Source of the DNA: JAXHUH01 sp034211175
GTDB taxonomy: Bacteria > Actinomycetota > Acidimicrobiia > Acidimicrobiales > CAIXPF01
Length of the DNA stretch: 47,768 nucleotides
Assembly: GCA_034211175.1 (NCBI GenBank)
Contig: JAXHUH010000254.1
Span: 1 to 47,768, forward strand
Reading direction: 5' to 3'
Shown: positions 24,994 to 34,191 of the stretch, piece by piece
How the letters are laid out: each line of letters opens with the position of its first letter
How positions within the stretch are numbered: position 1 is the first letter of the stretch
Position numbers and translations under genes: made by a program
Notes under the pieces: model-generated
What the model was told of the DNA's origin: nothing
The model's database searches: none
Seen by the model: only the letters and a program-made list of their open reading frames with translations

Positions 24994-26720
24994 CGGAGGC
25001 AGTCCTCGGTGGGTCGGGGGAGGGGTTGGAGATGGGTGGTGGGGTCGGCGATCTCGAGGACGTGGCCGGGGACCTCGAGGACGAGATCGCCGTCGGACTC
25101 GACCACCATCGACCGCACCGTCGCCGGGGCCCGCTCGGACAGGCGGGACATGGTGCCGGTCGCGTCGACGTGCACGATGTCGGTCGGCTCGTCGCCGTAG
25201 GTGCTCACCGCCAGCCACCAGCCGCCGTTGCCGTCGTCCGCGAGCGGGAGGTTGTAGGAGTAGTCGAACGACGAGGCCGTGGCGACGCTCGTCAGGCCGC
25301 ACGACCGTGGCGCGCCACCCGCCAGTGAGTGGACACTGCCACCGACGTCGGCCCGGACCAGCTCGGCCTCGTCGATCTCGGTTTCGCGGACGTACACCCA
25401 ACCGCCGTCGTCGGTCGGTCTCGTGTCCTCCACGAAGCGATCCCCCGGGCCGAGGTCGACGACGACCTCGGGGAGGTCCTCGAACGCCACGGGACCACCG
25501 TCGGCCAGGTCGTCGATGCCGATCACCCGTGCGGCGCCCTCGTCGTCGTAGGAGATGTCGACGAGGGCGGTGCCGTCCGGTCCGACATGACCGACGCGGA
25601 TCTCGTGGAAGCTGGCGTCGGTGGCCGCCGGCTCGGAGCCGGCGGCCCCGAGATAGACGTGGCGGAAGTCCGAGGCGAGGAACCGCTCGCCGTCGGTCCA
25701 GTGGATCGGCTCGTGGAGCCAGCGCAGGGGCGGTCCGTCGGAGCCGATCACGACGACCGCGCGGCCCCGGTCGTCGATCGTGACGACGGAGCCGAGCCCG
25801 GCGAGCGCCCAACGCCCGTCGATCGTGATCAGCCGGCCCGGCGGGAGGGGACCGTCGGAACCGGTACGGAGCGTCGCGTCGCCCGAGGTGGTCGCCACGA
25901 GCCGATAGACGTCCGAGGGACCCTCGGCTCGGCTTCCGGTGAGCTCGCCGGCGACCGACGACGCGTCGTCGGCGAGCCTCGTCAGGTCGAACAGGCTCGA
26001 CGGCTCGGCCACGATCCGTTGCGCCGTGACGGTCAGGACCTCGCCGAAGAGGACGTGGACCGCAAGGGCGAGGGTGAGGACGCCGGCGAGCACCACGCGG
26101 CCCCGCTGGGACGAGGATGTCGTTGCGACGGATGCGTTCCGCCGGTCGGATCGACCCCGCCAGAGGCAACGCAGGGCGAAGGCCACCATGAGCGCGGCGA
26201 TCGCGGCCGAGGCGACGAGGCCTCCCAGCAGGTGGTCGTCACGTCCGAGGGCCACCTGCGCAGTGGCGAGGAGGAGCCCGCCGCCGACCACGCCGCCGAC
26301 CACGTGGGTGCGTCGGCGGAGCTGGCGAGTCGGCCGTTCGCCCGGCGCCACCGCGTCGGCCGTCGACCATGCCGCCGACGCGGCCTCGGAGACGAGCGCG
26401 ATCACCGCGACGACGAGCACCACGACGGGGCCCGGCCCGAGGAGATCGACGCCGGACCAGGTCCCGCGCACGGAGGTGACCGGCGTCCGCAGCGACGTGA
26501 GCACGAGGGTGGCGGACGTCGGGCGCCACCACGGCAGGACGACGGTGGCGGTCGCCGACACGGCAAGGACCGACCACGCCCAGAACTGGACGTTGCGGCG
26601 CAGCGTCCGCCAGCGGAAGTTGTCCTCCGCACGACGCACGGCGGCACGCTGCCGGCGCCGAGCGCGCTCCTGCGGCGATTCGAACGGGCCCCAGTCGCTG
26701 GCGGGGAGGGTGTCGAGCAC
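24990..26720 (-). CDS. Polytopic membrane protein with propeller-like domain, member C
   Basis: 576 aa from GTG 26720, which has no clear RBS. The N-terminus (about 45 residues, Arg-rich) is cytosolic. Helix 1 ends TVVLPWWR, the loop has GTWSGVDLLGPG, and further helices follow to about residue 230. The extracytoplasmic domain shows repeated strands such as ITIDGRWALAGLGSVVTIDD and VGHVGPDGTALVDIS, then the diagnostic CGLTSVATASSF, DGNGGWWLAVS, HVDATGTMSRL, SDGDLVL and the end LPRPTEDCLR. First gene of the three-paralog operon and divergent from the second small paralog (27157), with a 436-base region between. Function unknown. Confidence 0.85.
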   Translation of the reverse strand: MLDTLPASDWGPFESPQERARRRQRAAVRRAEDNFRWRTLRRNVQFWAWSVLAVSATATVVLPWWRPTSATLVLTSLRTPVTSVRGTWSGVDLLGPGPVVVLVVAVIALVSEAASAAWSTADAVAPGERPTRQLRRRTHVVGGVVGGGLLLATAQVALGRDDHLLGGLVASAAIAALMVAFALRCLWRGRSDRRNASVATTSSSQRGRVVLAGVLTLALAVHVLFGEVLTVTAQRIVAEPSSLFDLTRLADDASSVAGELTGSRAEGPSDVYRLVATTSGDATLRTGSDGPLPPGRLITIDGRWALAGLGSVVTIDDRGRAVVVIGSDGPPLRWLHEPIHWTDGERFLASDFRHVYLGAAGSEPAATDASFHEIRVGHVGPDGTALVDISYDDEGAARVIGIDDLADGGPVAFEDLPEVVVDLGPGDRFVEDTRPTDDGGWVYVRETEIDEAELVRADVGGSVHSLAGGAPRSCGLTSVATASSFDYSYNLPLADDGNGGWWLAVSTYGDEPTDIVHVDATGTMSRLSERAPATVRSMVVESDGDLVLEVPGHVLEIADPTTHLQPLPRPTEDCLR

Positions 26721-27156
26721 GTCAGGCCAGTCCAGTGGGGCCAGGGTGGTGGGGGTTCTGCGGCACGGTTCGAGTGCTCCCGATGTCGTCGATGACGCGC
26801 GGTGGTCGTGCGCGCGTGCGGGATCATCAGAGTGATCGAAAGTGCACGAAGGCGCGACCGGACGATGGGCCTAGCGCCGGCCGGCGAACGCTGACGGTGG
26901 GGATCAGCGCCGTCGGGTGGGCCCCGCACTGGCGGTGTTCAGTGCGAAGGACGACCTCGCAGGTCCGGCGCAGACTCGGGCGCGGAGCTGCTGCGGACGT
27001 TGAATGTCGTTCGTGCGGACGTAGCCTCGGAGGCAGCAACCGAGGCGGAACGGTGCTCGGCGGTGCCCGGTCGGCGGATCGGACGGGACGCCGGAGGTCT
27101 GCGCCATCCCGCCGGGTACCGGGCGGCGCGCGGCGTCGCCACCAGGAGGGGAAGCC
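26721..27156. promoter_or_regulatory. Divergent upstream region with candidate promoter (27000-27027)
   Basis: No gene is visible in these 436 bases between member C (leftward) and small paralog 2 (rightward). A rightward promoter is likely: TTGAAT at 27000-27005, 16-base spacer, TAGCCT at 27022-27027, leaving a 129-base 5' leader to the ATG at 27157 (RBS AGGAGGGG). I see no clear leftward promoter for C. Confidence 0.45.
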
Positions 27157-27534
27157 ATGGCGGTTCACGACACGCGTCCCGACGAGCTCCATCTCAGCGT
27201 CGGTTCGGCGGACAGCGACACCTACGTCGTCGAGCTCGTCGGCGACGACCTCGTGTGGCGGCGGATCTCGCCGCAAGGGCAGCAGAGCGACCCGATCGCG
27301 CTGCAGCCGGGCGACGACTGGAAGGCGTTCTCGGTCGCGCTCGACGAGATCGGCGTCTGGGGCTGGGATGCGTCCTACAGCGCCGCCGACGGTGGCGACG
27401 GCACGCAGTGGCGAGTGCACGTGACGTGGGGCGACGACGCGCTGATCTCGTCCGGCCACGGCGTGTACCCGCCCGGTTGGGTCCCGTTCAGCGCCGCCGT
27501 CGGTCAACTCCTCGACGGGCTCGAGTTCGGCTAG
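27157..27534 (+). CDS. Small conserved protein, paralog 2 of the duplicated module
   Basis: 125 aa from ATG 27157 with RBS AGGAGGGG. It starts MAVHDTRPDELHLSVGS and matches the protein at 20745 in order and spacing: YVVELVGDDLVW, DPIALQPGDDWKAF, ALDEIGVWGWDASYSAADG, WRVHVTWGDD, SGHGVYPPGW, LLDGLEFG. Six tryptophans and the GVW-W--SY motif are conserved. It is cytosolic by sequence (no signal peptide, no helix). Like paralog 1 it is convergent with a propeller-membrane gene (member D, whose stop lies 107 bases away). Function unknown; the repeated pairing suggests that it works with that family. Confidence 0.85.
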   Translation: MAVHDTRPDELHLSVGSADSDTYVVELVGDDLVWRRISPQGQQSDPIALQPGDDWKAFSVALDEIGVWGWDASYSAADGGDGTQWRVHVTWGDDALISSGHGVYPPGWVPFSAAVGQLLDGLEFG

Positions 27535-27641
27535 TCGGCCGAACGCGGTCCGCCGGCGGGCGGGCTGCGGCCGGCACCCGGTTCCCGCAGGACCCCGGCC
27601 GCAGCTTCCGCCGTCCGTGGCGCCGCATCGGCACCGCGAGG

Positions 27642-30119
27642 TCAGGGTGCGGCGACGTCGAGGAGCAGCCGGGGGCCGACGAGGAGGCTGCCGCCATCGA
27701 CGGGGACGACGGTGTTGCCGGCCAGGCGTTCGTCCTGGGCGACGAGCGCGACCTCGGTTCCGTCGACCGCGAGGACGACATCGTCGCTGATGACGAGGGC
27801 GTTCCCGTCGGCATCCACCCCGACGGACGGGCGTTGCAGCGTGACCTCGTCGACCGTCGCTCCCCGCACCACCTGGAGTGCGACCGGCACCTCGTCGTCG
27901 GTCGCCGCCGTGACCACCTCGTGGGTATCGCTCCCGTCCGGCTCGGCGGTGAGGAGCCGTCCGTCGGTCGTCGCGACCACGAGCTGTCCGTTCGGGGTCA
28001 CCAACCCGGCGCTGATCGTCTCGTCGAGCACGACGGTCGTCGCCCCGTCAGCCGGCCGGACCAGCGCCGACGAGGTCGCCAGCAGCGGGACGCCGCCGGT
28101 CAGGTCGGGGAGCGCGATCACCTGTGACGAGGACGTGACCGTGACCGGCGGGAAGCGGCGGAGGGCCTCGTCGCCGGCCGGAGCGTGGACCGGGGTCATG
28201 GTCAGGCGCACCTCCTCGACCGTGTCGTCCGCGTCGTCGGCATCGATCGTGGCACCGGCGTTCGTGTCGCCGTCGTCCTGGGCATCGGTGCCGGTCGAGC
28301 CCCGCGCCGCGTCCTCGTCCCGCGCGTTGGCATCGTCGAGCGCGGCCTCCTCGGTGGGAGCGGGCTCGAACCACCAGACCCCGCCGCGGCCGTCGGGCAC
28401 GACCGACGTGGTCGACCCCTCGGGCGCAGTGCCGAGGACCCGACGGTTGCCGTCGGCATCGAGGACCACGATCTCGTAGAGCCGCACGCCGGCCGCGTCG
28501 TCGCCTGCCGGAAGCGCGATCACCCTGCGACCGTCGACGCCGAGCACGGTCCCCGGTGGCTCGCCGTCTGCGCCGGCCGTGTCACCCGGGACCGGCGCGA
28601 GCCCGACCGGCGGACCGAGCTCGTCGATGGCCGCGACGCATCCCGCCGGTGGGTCGGGCAGCGACACGAGGTGCGAGGCGGCGTCGGGCACGTCGACGAG
28701 GGTGACGGTGTCGTCGCCGACGACGAGCGCGGCGAGCGCGCCGTCGCTCCGCACCACCATCGACCGGACCTCACCGCCGACGGTGCCGGGGAGGCGCCGC
28801 ATCACCCCGTCGGCGCCGAGGTGGACGACGATCGACGGCTCGTGCCCGAACCCGGGCTCGGTCTTCACCGCGACCCACCAGCCGCCGTCGCCGTCGCCCG
28901 TGACACCCTCGGCCCGGACGTCGGTCAGGAAGCTCGACGTCGCCACGTTCGTGAGCCCGCAGGCGGGGTCGGGTGTGCCCGCGACCTGCTCGCCCGGTTC
29001 GCCGTAGCCCGCGAAGCGCAGGCGCGAACCCGGTCTGACGTCGTTCTCGACGGACAGGTAGCCGTCGCTGCGGGGGACGATCGACAACAGCCACGTGTCG
29101 GGGGCGACGTCGACCGGCTCGGTGCGCGGCGGCTCGGTGAGCTCGGCGCCGTCGTCGAGCCGCTGGCGCAGTGCGTCGAGGTCGACCCGCTCGAGCACGG
29201 TGGTCTCGTCCGTGGTCGCGCTGGCGCCGTCGCCGAGGAGGATCGTCCCGTCGTCGCCCACCACCGTCTCCGGTCGGGTGTCGAGCATCGTGATGACCGC
29301 GCCGGTGCGCAGGTCCCGGATCGCGGGGTGCACCAGGTCCTCGACGAGGAGATCGTCGTGCGTGCCGGCCGGGACCTCGTAGCCACGGGTCGTTCCCTCG
29401 TCCCGGACGACGACGGTTCGTCCGTCGTCGTCGACGGCGAGCACCACACCTGCGTCGAGGACCAGCGTCCGCCCGTCGCTCTCGGCGAGGCGGGAGGAGG
29501 ACGACACGCCGAGCCCACGGCCGCCGGCACGGACCGGATGGGAGAGGTTCACATCGGCGACGGCGACGAACGGCTCGTCGGCCCGGTCGGCGACCGACGG
29601 CCCGACCGAGCGCACCTCGAGCACGGCGGCCGACACCACGGTCGCCGCGATGACGAACCCGACGCCGATCGCGGCCCGGTCGAGGGACACGGCCCGACGG
29701 CCCCGGACGGCGACCGTCGCCCCGACGACCACAGCGCCGGCCCCGGCGGAGAGCGCGACCCACGCCCCGATGGCATCACTGCGGCCCCACTCGACCAGCA
29801 CCGCGACGGCGGTCACGACCGAGGCGGCGCCGGAGGCGGCCGCCATCGCGGCGGCGGCCGCCTCCGGCAGGTGCCCTCGCCGTGCGGCCACCGACAGCAC
29901 GAGCGTGACGGCGGCCGCCGCGACGAGCAGCGCCGTCCGCCCCGTTCCGGCGAGCTCGACACCGGTCCAGGTCGAACCGATGGTCGCCACCTCGCCGACC
30001 GGGCCGCCCGCCGAGCGCCACCAGCCGAGCCACAGGCTCGCGGCGGCGATCACCGCAAGGCCGGCCGCGCCGGCGAGCGCACGCGAGCGGTCGGCGGCGG
30101 TCGGCTCGGTGGCGATCAC
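27642..30119 (-). CDS. Polytopic membrane protein with propeller-like domain, member D (extended)
   Basis: 825 aa from GTG 30119, the longest member. Helix 1 comes early (ALAGAAGLAVIAAASLWLGW, WR), then STWTGVELAG, and about five helices to residue 175. The extracytoplasmic part has the family core CGLTNVATSSF, DGDGGWWVAVK, VVHLGADGVMRRLPG, RSDGAL and the Cys end SLPDPPAGC. It then continues about 330 residues with a second set of propeller-like strands (VLGVDGRRVIALPAG, VLDADGNRRVLG, GGVWWFEPAP) interrupted by a long acidic, low-complexity insert (DANARDEDAARG ... DADDADDTVEE). It starts 57 bases after the hyuB stop, so it may be read through from that operon. Function unknown. Confidence 0.85.
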   Translation of the reverse strand: MIATEPTAADRSRALAGAAGLAVIAAASLWLGWWRSAGGPVGEVATIGSTWTGVELAGTGRTALLVAAAAVTLVLSVAARRGHLPEAAAAAMAAASGAASVVTAVAVLVEWGRSDAIGAWVALSAGAGAVVVGATVAVRGRRAVSLDRAAIGVGFVIAATVVSAAVLEVRSVGPSVADRADEPFVAVADVNLSHPVRAGGRGLGVSSSSRLAESDGRTLVLDAGVVLAVDDDGRTVVVRDEGTTRGYEVPAGTHDDLLVEDLVHPAIRDLRTGAVITMLDTRPETVVGDDGTILLGDGASATTDETTVLERVDLDALRQRLDDGAELTEPPRTEPVDVAPDTWLLSIVPRSDGYLSVENDVRPGSRLRFAGYGEPGEQVAGTPDPACGLTNVATSSFLTDVRAEGVTGDGDGGWWVAVKTEPGFGHEPSIVVHLGADGVMRRLPGTVGGEVRSMVVRSDGALAALVVGDDTVTLVDVPDAASHLVSLPDPPAGCVAAIDELGPPVGLAPVPGDTAGADGEPPGTVLGVDGRRVIALPAGDDAAGVRLYEIVVLDADGNRRVLGTAPEGSTTSVVPDGRGGVWWFEPAPTEEAALDDANARDEDAARGSTGTDAQDDGDTNAGATIDADDADDTVEEVRLTMTPVHAPAGDEALRRFPPVTVTSSSQVIALPDLTGGVPLLATSSALVRPADGATTVVLDETISAGLVTPNGQLVVATTDGRLLTAEPDGSDTHEVVTAATDDEVPVALQVVRGATVDEVTLQRPSVGVDADGNALVISDDVVLAVDGTEVALVAQDERLAGNTVVPVDGGSLLVGPRLLLDVAAP

Positions 30120-30176
30120 ATCGGGGTTCGACGTCGCCTCGACACCCGGGGTTCGGGCGCCGGCCGCGAACGGCGG

Positions 30177-32045
30177 TCAGTCGAGCGTGTCGACCTCGGC
30201 CGTGGGGGCGCCACCCGAGAGCGTGGCGTAGCCGGGGCCGCGGTCGAAGAACGGGGTCTCCGGGCGCTCGGCCCGCATCCGTTCCCGCAGCGCCGCCGTG
30301 GCGCCGGGGTCGACGGCCGCGTCCTCGTCGTCGCCGGTGAGCACCACGCCGTAGTCGCGCTCGGCTGCGGCCCGGGTCACCTTGGCCTGGCGGACGTCGA
30401 GCGCGACCCGCTCGGGGTCACGGTCGAGCGGGTCGCCCCAACCACCGCCCCCGGTGGTCTTGATCTGGATGATCTCGCCGGCGGTGATCGGCTGCCAGTC
30501 GCACAGACCGGGCATGACCCGCTCGTTCGCACCGTCGGGGTCGAGCGTGACCCGGAACGGAGTCCCGGCTCGACCGCCGCGCACACCCCAGCACGACAGG
30601 ATCGAGCGGTCGGCGACCGACAGGAAGCTGGCGTCGACCAGGCTGCGGATCTCCTTGTGGTAGCCGAGCCCGCCCCGGAACTCGCCGGCGCCGCCCGAGT
30701 CGGTGGCGAGGCCGAGCTTCTCGACGACGACCGGGAACCGGGTCTCGACGAACTCGGCCGGCAGGTTGCGGCTCTCGGGCACCACGTGGATCGTGTCGGA
30801 CCCGTCCGCGTAGTAGCGCCCGCCGGAGCCGCCGCCGAGGATCTCCCGGTTGAGGAACCACGTGCCGGTCTCGTCGTGGCCGGAGATGCCGGTGTAGCGG
30901 ATCGTCTCCTGGTCGGCCGGCATGTACCCGTCGACCGCCTTGGCGATCACGCCGGCGAGGATGCCGAGCAGGCGCAGGATCACGAACGTGCGGGCGTTCG
31001 TCGGGGCCGGAAACTCGGGCGTGACCAGCGTGCCCTTGGGCGGGAACTTGATCTCGATCAGGTCGACGACACCCTCGTTGACGTCGAGCTGGGCCATGCG
31101 CTCGGGGTCGTCGGCCAGGTTGCGCAGGATCGGGGCCAGCCACTTCTTCAGGAAGTTGCCGTCCGCGTAGTCGCCGGCGTGGTTGATCGGCCCCTTGGCC
31201 TGGGGGCTGGTGCCGGTCAGGTCGAGGACGAGCTTGTCGGGCGTGCGGGTGAGGGTGATCCGCTGGGTGTGGAGGCGGGGCTCGTCGACGCCGTCGTGCT
31301 CGGCGTAGTCCTCCCACACCCAGGTGCCCTCGGGGATCTTGGCGAGCAGCTCCCGGCGGAACGTCTCGGTGCAGTTGGCGACGATGGCGTCGAAGCACGC
31401 CTCGACCTCGTCGCGCCCGTAGCGCTCGAACAGCTCCGTCAGGCGGGCCGCGCCGGCGAGGCAGGCGGAGCACTCGGCGTCGAGGTCACCGGAGATCGAG
31501 TCGGGCATGCGGGAGTTGCGGGTCATGATCGCCACCACACCCTCGTTGCGCACCCCGCGGTCGTAGAGCTTGATCGGGGGGACCATCAGGCCCTCCTCGA
31601 ACACCGACGTCGCGCCCGACGGCATCGACCCGGGGACCCGACCGCCGATGTCGTCGTGGTGGCCGAACGCCTGGACGAACGCCACGACCTCGCCCTCGAA
31701 GAACACGGGGACGGTGACGCACAGGTCGGGGAGGTGGCCGATCCCGCCCTCGGACAGGTAGACGTCGTTGTGGAAGTAGATGTCGCCCGGCTGCATCGTC
31801 TCGATCGGGAAGTCCCGCACGACCGGGTGGACGAGCGCCGAGTACGAGCGGCCGGTCAGCTTGCGCATCCGGCGGTCGTGGATGCCGGCCCGGAAGTCGT
31901 GCTGGTCTCGGATCATCGGCGAGCGGGCGGTGCGCCCGATCTGGTCCTCGACCTCCATCTCGACCGAGGCGAGGGTGCCCTCGACGATCTCGACGAGGAC
32001 CGGGTCGACGTCCTTGGTAGAGCGCTTGCCGGTCTCGCTGGTCAC
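30177..32045 (-). CDS. hyuB: Hydantoinase B / oxoprolinase-family subunit
   Basis: 622 aa from GTG 32045. Full-length HyuB: DPVLVEIVEGTLASVEMEVE at the N-terminus, the metal-region SPMIRDQHDFRAGIHDR, PGDIYFHNDVYLSEGGIGHL and PDLCVTVPVF, the FGHHDDIGG motif, and the Gly-rich LGGGSGGRYY and TTGGGGWGDP loops. HyuA and HyuB form the ATP-dependent amidohydrolase of the N-methylhydantoinase / 5-oxoprolinase / acetophenone carboxylase family. It lies 55 bases after hyuA and is the last enzyme gene of the nine-gene operon. The substrate cannot be read from sequence, but the company of carbamoyltransferase-like genes argues for a cyclic ureide or imide opened to an N-carbamoyl acid. Confidence 0.93.
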   Translation of the reverse strand: MTSETGKRSTKDVDPVLVEIVEGTLASVEMEVEDQIGRTARSPMIRDQHDFRAGIHDRRMRKLTGRSYSALVHPVVRDFPIETMQPGDIYFHNDVYLSEGGIGHLPDLCVTVPVFFEGEVVAFVQAFGHHDDIGGRVPGSMPSGATSVFEEGLMVPPIKLYDRGVRNEGVVAIMTRNSRMPDSISGDLDAECSACLAGAARLTELFERYGRDEVEACFDAIVANCTETFRRELLAKIPEGTWVWEDYAEHDGVDEPRLHTQRITLTRTPDKLVLDLTGTSPQAKGPINHAGDYADGNFLKKWLAPILRNLADDPERMAQLDVNEGVVDLIEIKFPPKGTLVTPEFPAPTNARTFVILRLLGILAGVIAKAVDGYMPADQETIRYTGISGHDETGTWFLNREILGGGSGGRYYADGSDTIHVVPESRNLPAEFVETRFPVVVEKLGLATDSGGAGEFRGGLGYHKEIRSLVDASFLSVADRSILSCWGVRGGRAGTPFRVTLDPDGANERVMPGLCDWQPITAGEIIQIKTTGGGGWGDPLDRDPERVALDVRQAKVTRAAAERDYGVVLTGDDEDAAVDPGATAALRERMRAERPETPFFDRGPGYATLSGGAPTAEVDTLD

Positions 32046-32100
32046 GGGGCCTCCGGGGTCGATCGGGGGGACGGGACTCGGACGATCACGTGGCGCGCGG

Positions 32101-34191
32101 TCATGCGCGTGTCACCACCAGGTTGGCCGCGTCGTCGACGGTGACGACGAATCCCGGCAGGACCGGCAGCGTCGAGCCGAACTCCTCGATCACCGCGGGG
32201 CCGGCGAGCGTGTCGCCGGCGCCGAGGCGGTCGCGGCGGTAGACCGGGGCGTCGACCCAACCGTCGTCGCCCACGTAGACCGGCCGCGTCGACGCCGGTT
32301 CGGCACCGGTGCCGGCGGGGACGGGGGCGGGCTTCGGCGGGTCGAGCGGGCCGACGCCGGTGAGGCGCACGTTGACCCACTCGACGACGTGGTCGGGGCG
32401 GTCGCGGTAGCAGTAGCCGTAGAGGCGCTCGTGCTCGTCGTGGAACCGGGCCAGCACCGTGGCCGCGAAGTCGTCGTCGATCGGCCCGGCCGGTGCGTCG
32501 ACCCGCACCTCGAACGCCTGGCCGTCGTAGCGCAGGTCGGCGGCCCGGAGGAACTGCTGGGCGCCCGGGTCGAAGCCCTCGCGGCCGAGGCGCTCGGCGG
32601 CCACCGACCCGAGCTCGCCGTAGACGTCGGCCAGCGCGGCGAGATCGAGGGCGTCGGAGCGGGCGACGAACGTGCGCACGTCGTCGATGCGGACGTCGAC
32701 CGTGAGCAGGCCCATGGCGCACAGGTTGCCCGGGTCCTTCGGGATCACCGCCGCGGGCAGGCCGAGGATGTCGACGAGGCGGCACGCCTGCAGCGGCCCG
32801 GACCCGCCGAACGCGGTGAGGGCGAAGTCGCGCACGTCGAGGCCCCGGCGGACGGTGACCTGGCGGATGGCGTTGGCCTGGTTCCACGCCCAGATCTCCA
32901 TGATCCCGGCCGCCGTCGCCTCGGGCTCCATGCCGAGCTCGGCGGCCAGGGCGTCGATCCCGGCGCGGGCGGCGTCGACGTCGAGGGGGACCTCGCCGTC
33001 GAGCAGGTGGGGCGGGATGCGCCCGAGGGCGAGCGCGGCGTCGGTGAGGGTCGGCTCGGTGCCGCCCTGGCCGTAGCAGAGCGGCCCGGGGGAGGCGCCG
33101 GCCGAGCGGGGCCCGACCTTCAGCGAGCCCTCGGGCGACGCCCACGCGATCGAGCCGCCGCCGGCGCCGACGGTGATGATGTCGATCATCGGGACCTTGG
33201 CCGGGAACCGCCCGACCGTGCCCTCGGTGGTCAGCGCGGGCTCGCCGTTGCGGATCACCGCGACGTCGGTCGAGGTGCCGCCGCCGTCGAGGGTGACGAC
33301 CCGGTCGAACCCGGCGGCCTTCGTGACCACCGCGGCGCCCAGCGCCCCGGCGGCGGGGCCGGACAGGACGGTCGTGACCGGCAGCTCGTTGACCTGGGCG
33401 GCGGAGATGACGCCGCCGTTGGACTTCATGATGAAGAACGGGATCTCGGCCTCGGCCCGCTCGACCAGCTTCTCGGCCAGGGTGGCGACGTAGCGGGCGA
33501 CCGACGGCTTCACGAACGCGTCGACCAGCGTCGTCATCGACCGCTCGTACTCCCGGTACTCCCGCAGCACGTCGGAGGAGATCGAGACCCAGCAGTCGGG
33601 GTGCTCGGCCAGGATGATGTCGCGCACCCGGCGCTCGTGGGTCGGGTCCGCGTAGCTGTGGAGCAGGCAGACGCCGATCGAGGTGACGCCGTGGTCGCGG
33701 AACCAGCGGGCCTCGCGGGCCACCGCTGCCTCGTCGAGCGGGCGGAGCTCGGCGCCGGTGGCGTCGAGGCGGCCCGGCACCTCCCGCACCAGGTGGAGCG
33801 GCACGATCCGGTCGGGCTTCACCCAGAAGTACGAGTTGCCGTACCCGTCGGGCACGCTCTGGCGCCCGATCTCGAGCACGTGCCGGAACCCCTGGGTGGT
33901 GAGGAACCCCAGGCCCTCGACCGCGCCCTGGAGGAGCGCGTTGGTGGCCACGGTCGTCCCGTGGAACACCGAGGCGACCTCGCTGCCGGCTGCACCGGTG
34001 CCGAGGTTGGCCAGCACCTTGTCGATGCCGTTGAGGAACCCGACCGACGGGTCGGCCGGCGTCGACGGGGTCTTCGTGGTGACGATGCGTCCGTCGGCGG
34101 GGTCGAACGCGACGACGTCGGTGAACGTGCCGCCGGTGTCGATGCCGATCCGCAGGCGGCGATCCCCGCCGTTTCCCGTCGTGTCGCTCAC
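32101..34191 (-). CDS. hyuA: Hydantoinase A / oxoprolinase-family ATPase subunit
   Basis: 696 aa from GTG 34191, which overlaps the stop of the molybdenum-hydroxylase large subunit by 4 bp. The ASKHA ATP-binding elements are present: phosphate-1 GIDTGGTFTDVVAF, VFHGTTVATNALLQG, LSGPAAGALGA, phosphate-2 LDGGGTSTDVAVI, and TVGAGGGSIAW. The C-terminal part (LRYDGQAFEVRV, FHDEHERLYGYCYRDR, GPAVIEEFGSTLPVLPG) is complete. It would use ATP to activate the carbonyl of a cyclic amide for hydrolysis together with HyuB. I do not call it 5-oxoprolinase or N-methylhydantoinase, since the family is not separable by eye. Confidence 0.93.
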   Translation of the reverse strand: MSDTTGNGGDRRLRIGIDTGGTFTDVVAFDPADGRIVTTKTPSTPADPSVGFLNGIDKVLANLGTGAAGSEVASVFHGTTVATNALLQGAVEGLGFLTTQGFRHVLEIGRQSVPDGYGNSYFWVKPDRIVPLHLVREVPGRLDATGAELRPLDEAAVAREARWFRDHGVTSIGVCLLHSYADPTHERRVRDIILAEHPDCWVSISSDVLREYREYERSMTTLVDAFVKPSVARYVATLAEKLVERAEAEIPFFIMKSNGGVISAAQVNELPVTTVLSGPAAGALGAAVVTKAAGFDRVVTLDGGGTSTDVAVIRNGEPALTTEGTVGRFPAKVPMIDIITVGAGGGSIAWASPEGSLKVGPRSAGASPGPLCYGQGGTEPTLTDAALALGRIPPHLLDGEVPLDVDAARAGIDALAAELGMEPEATAAGIMEIWAWNQANAIRQVTVRRGLDVRDFALTAFGGSGPLQACRLVDILGLPAAVIPKDPGNLCAMGLLTVDVRIDDVRTFVARSDALDLAALADVYGELGSVAAERLGREGFDPGAQQFLRAADLRYDGQAFEVRVDAPAGPIDDDFAATVLARFHDEHERLYGYCYRDRPDHVVEWVNVRLTGVGPLDPPKPAPVPAGTGAEPASTRPVYVGDDGWVDAPVYRRDRLGAGDTLAGPAVIEEFGSTLPVLPGFVVTVDDAANLVVTRA

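Noticed and set aside
28185..32144. Plus-strand open frame of about 1300 codons across member D and hyuB
   Set aside because: It crosses two well-supported minus-strand genes and translates to His/Asp/Arg/Gly-rich sequence typical of the complementary frame in high-GC DNA.
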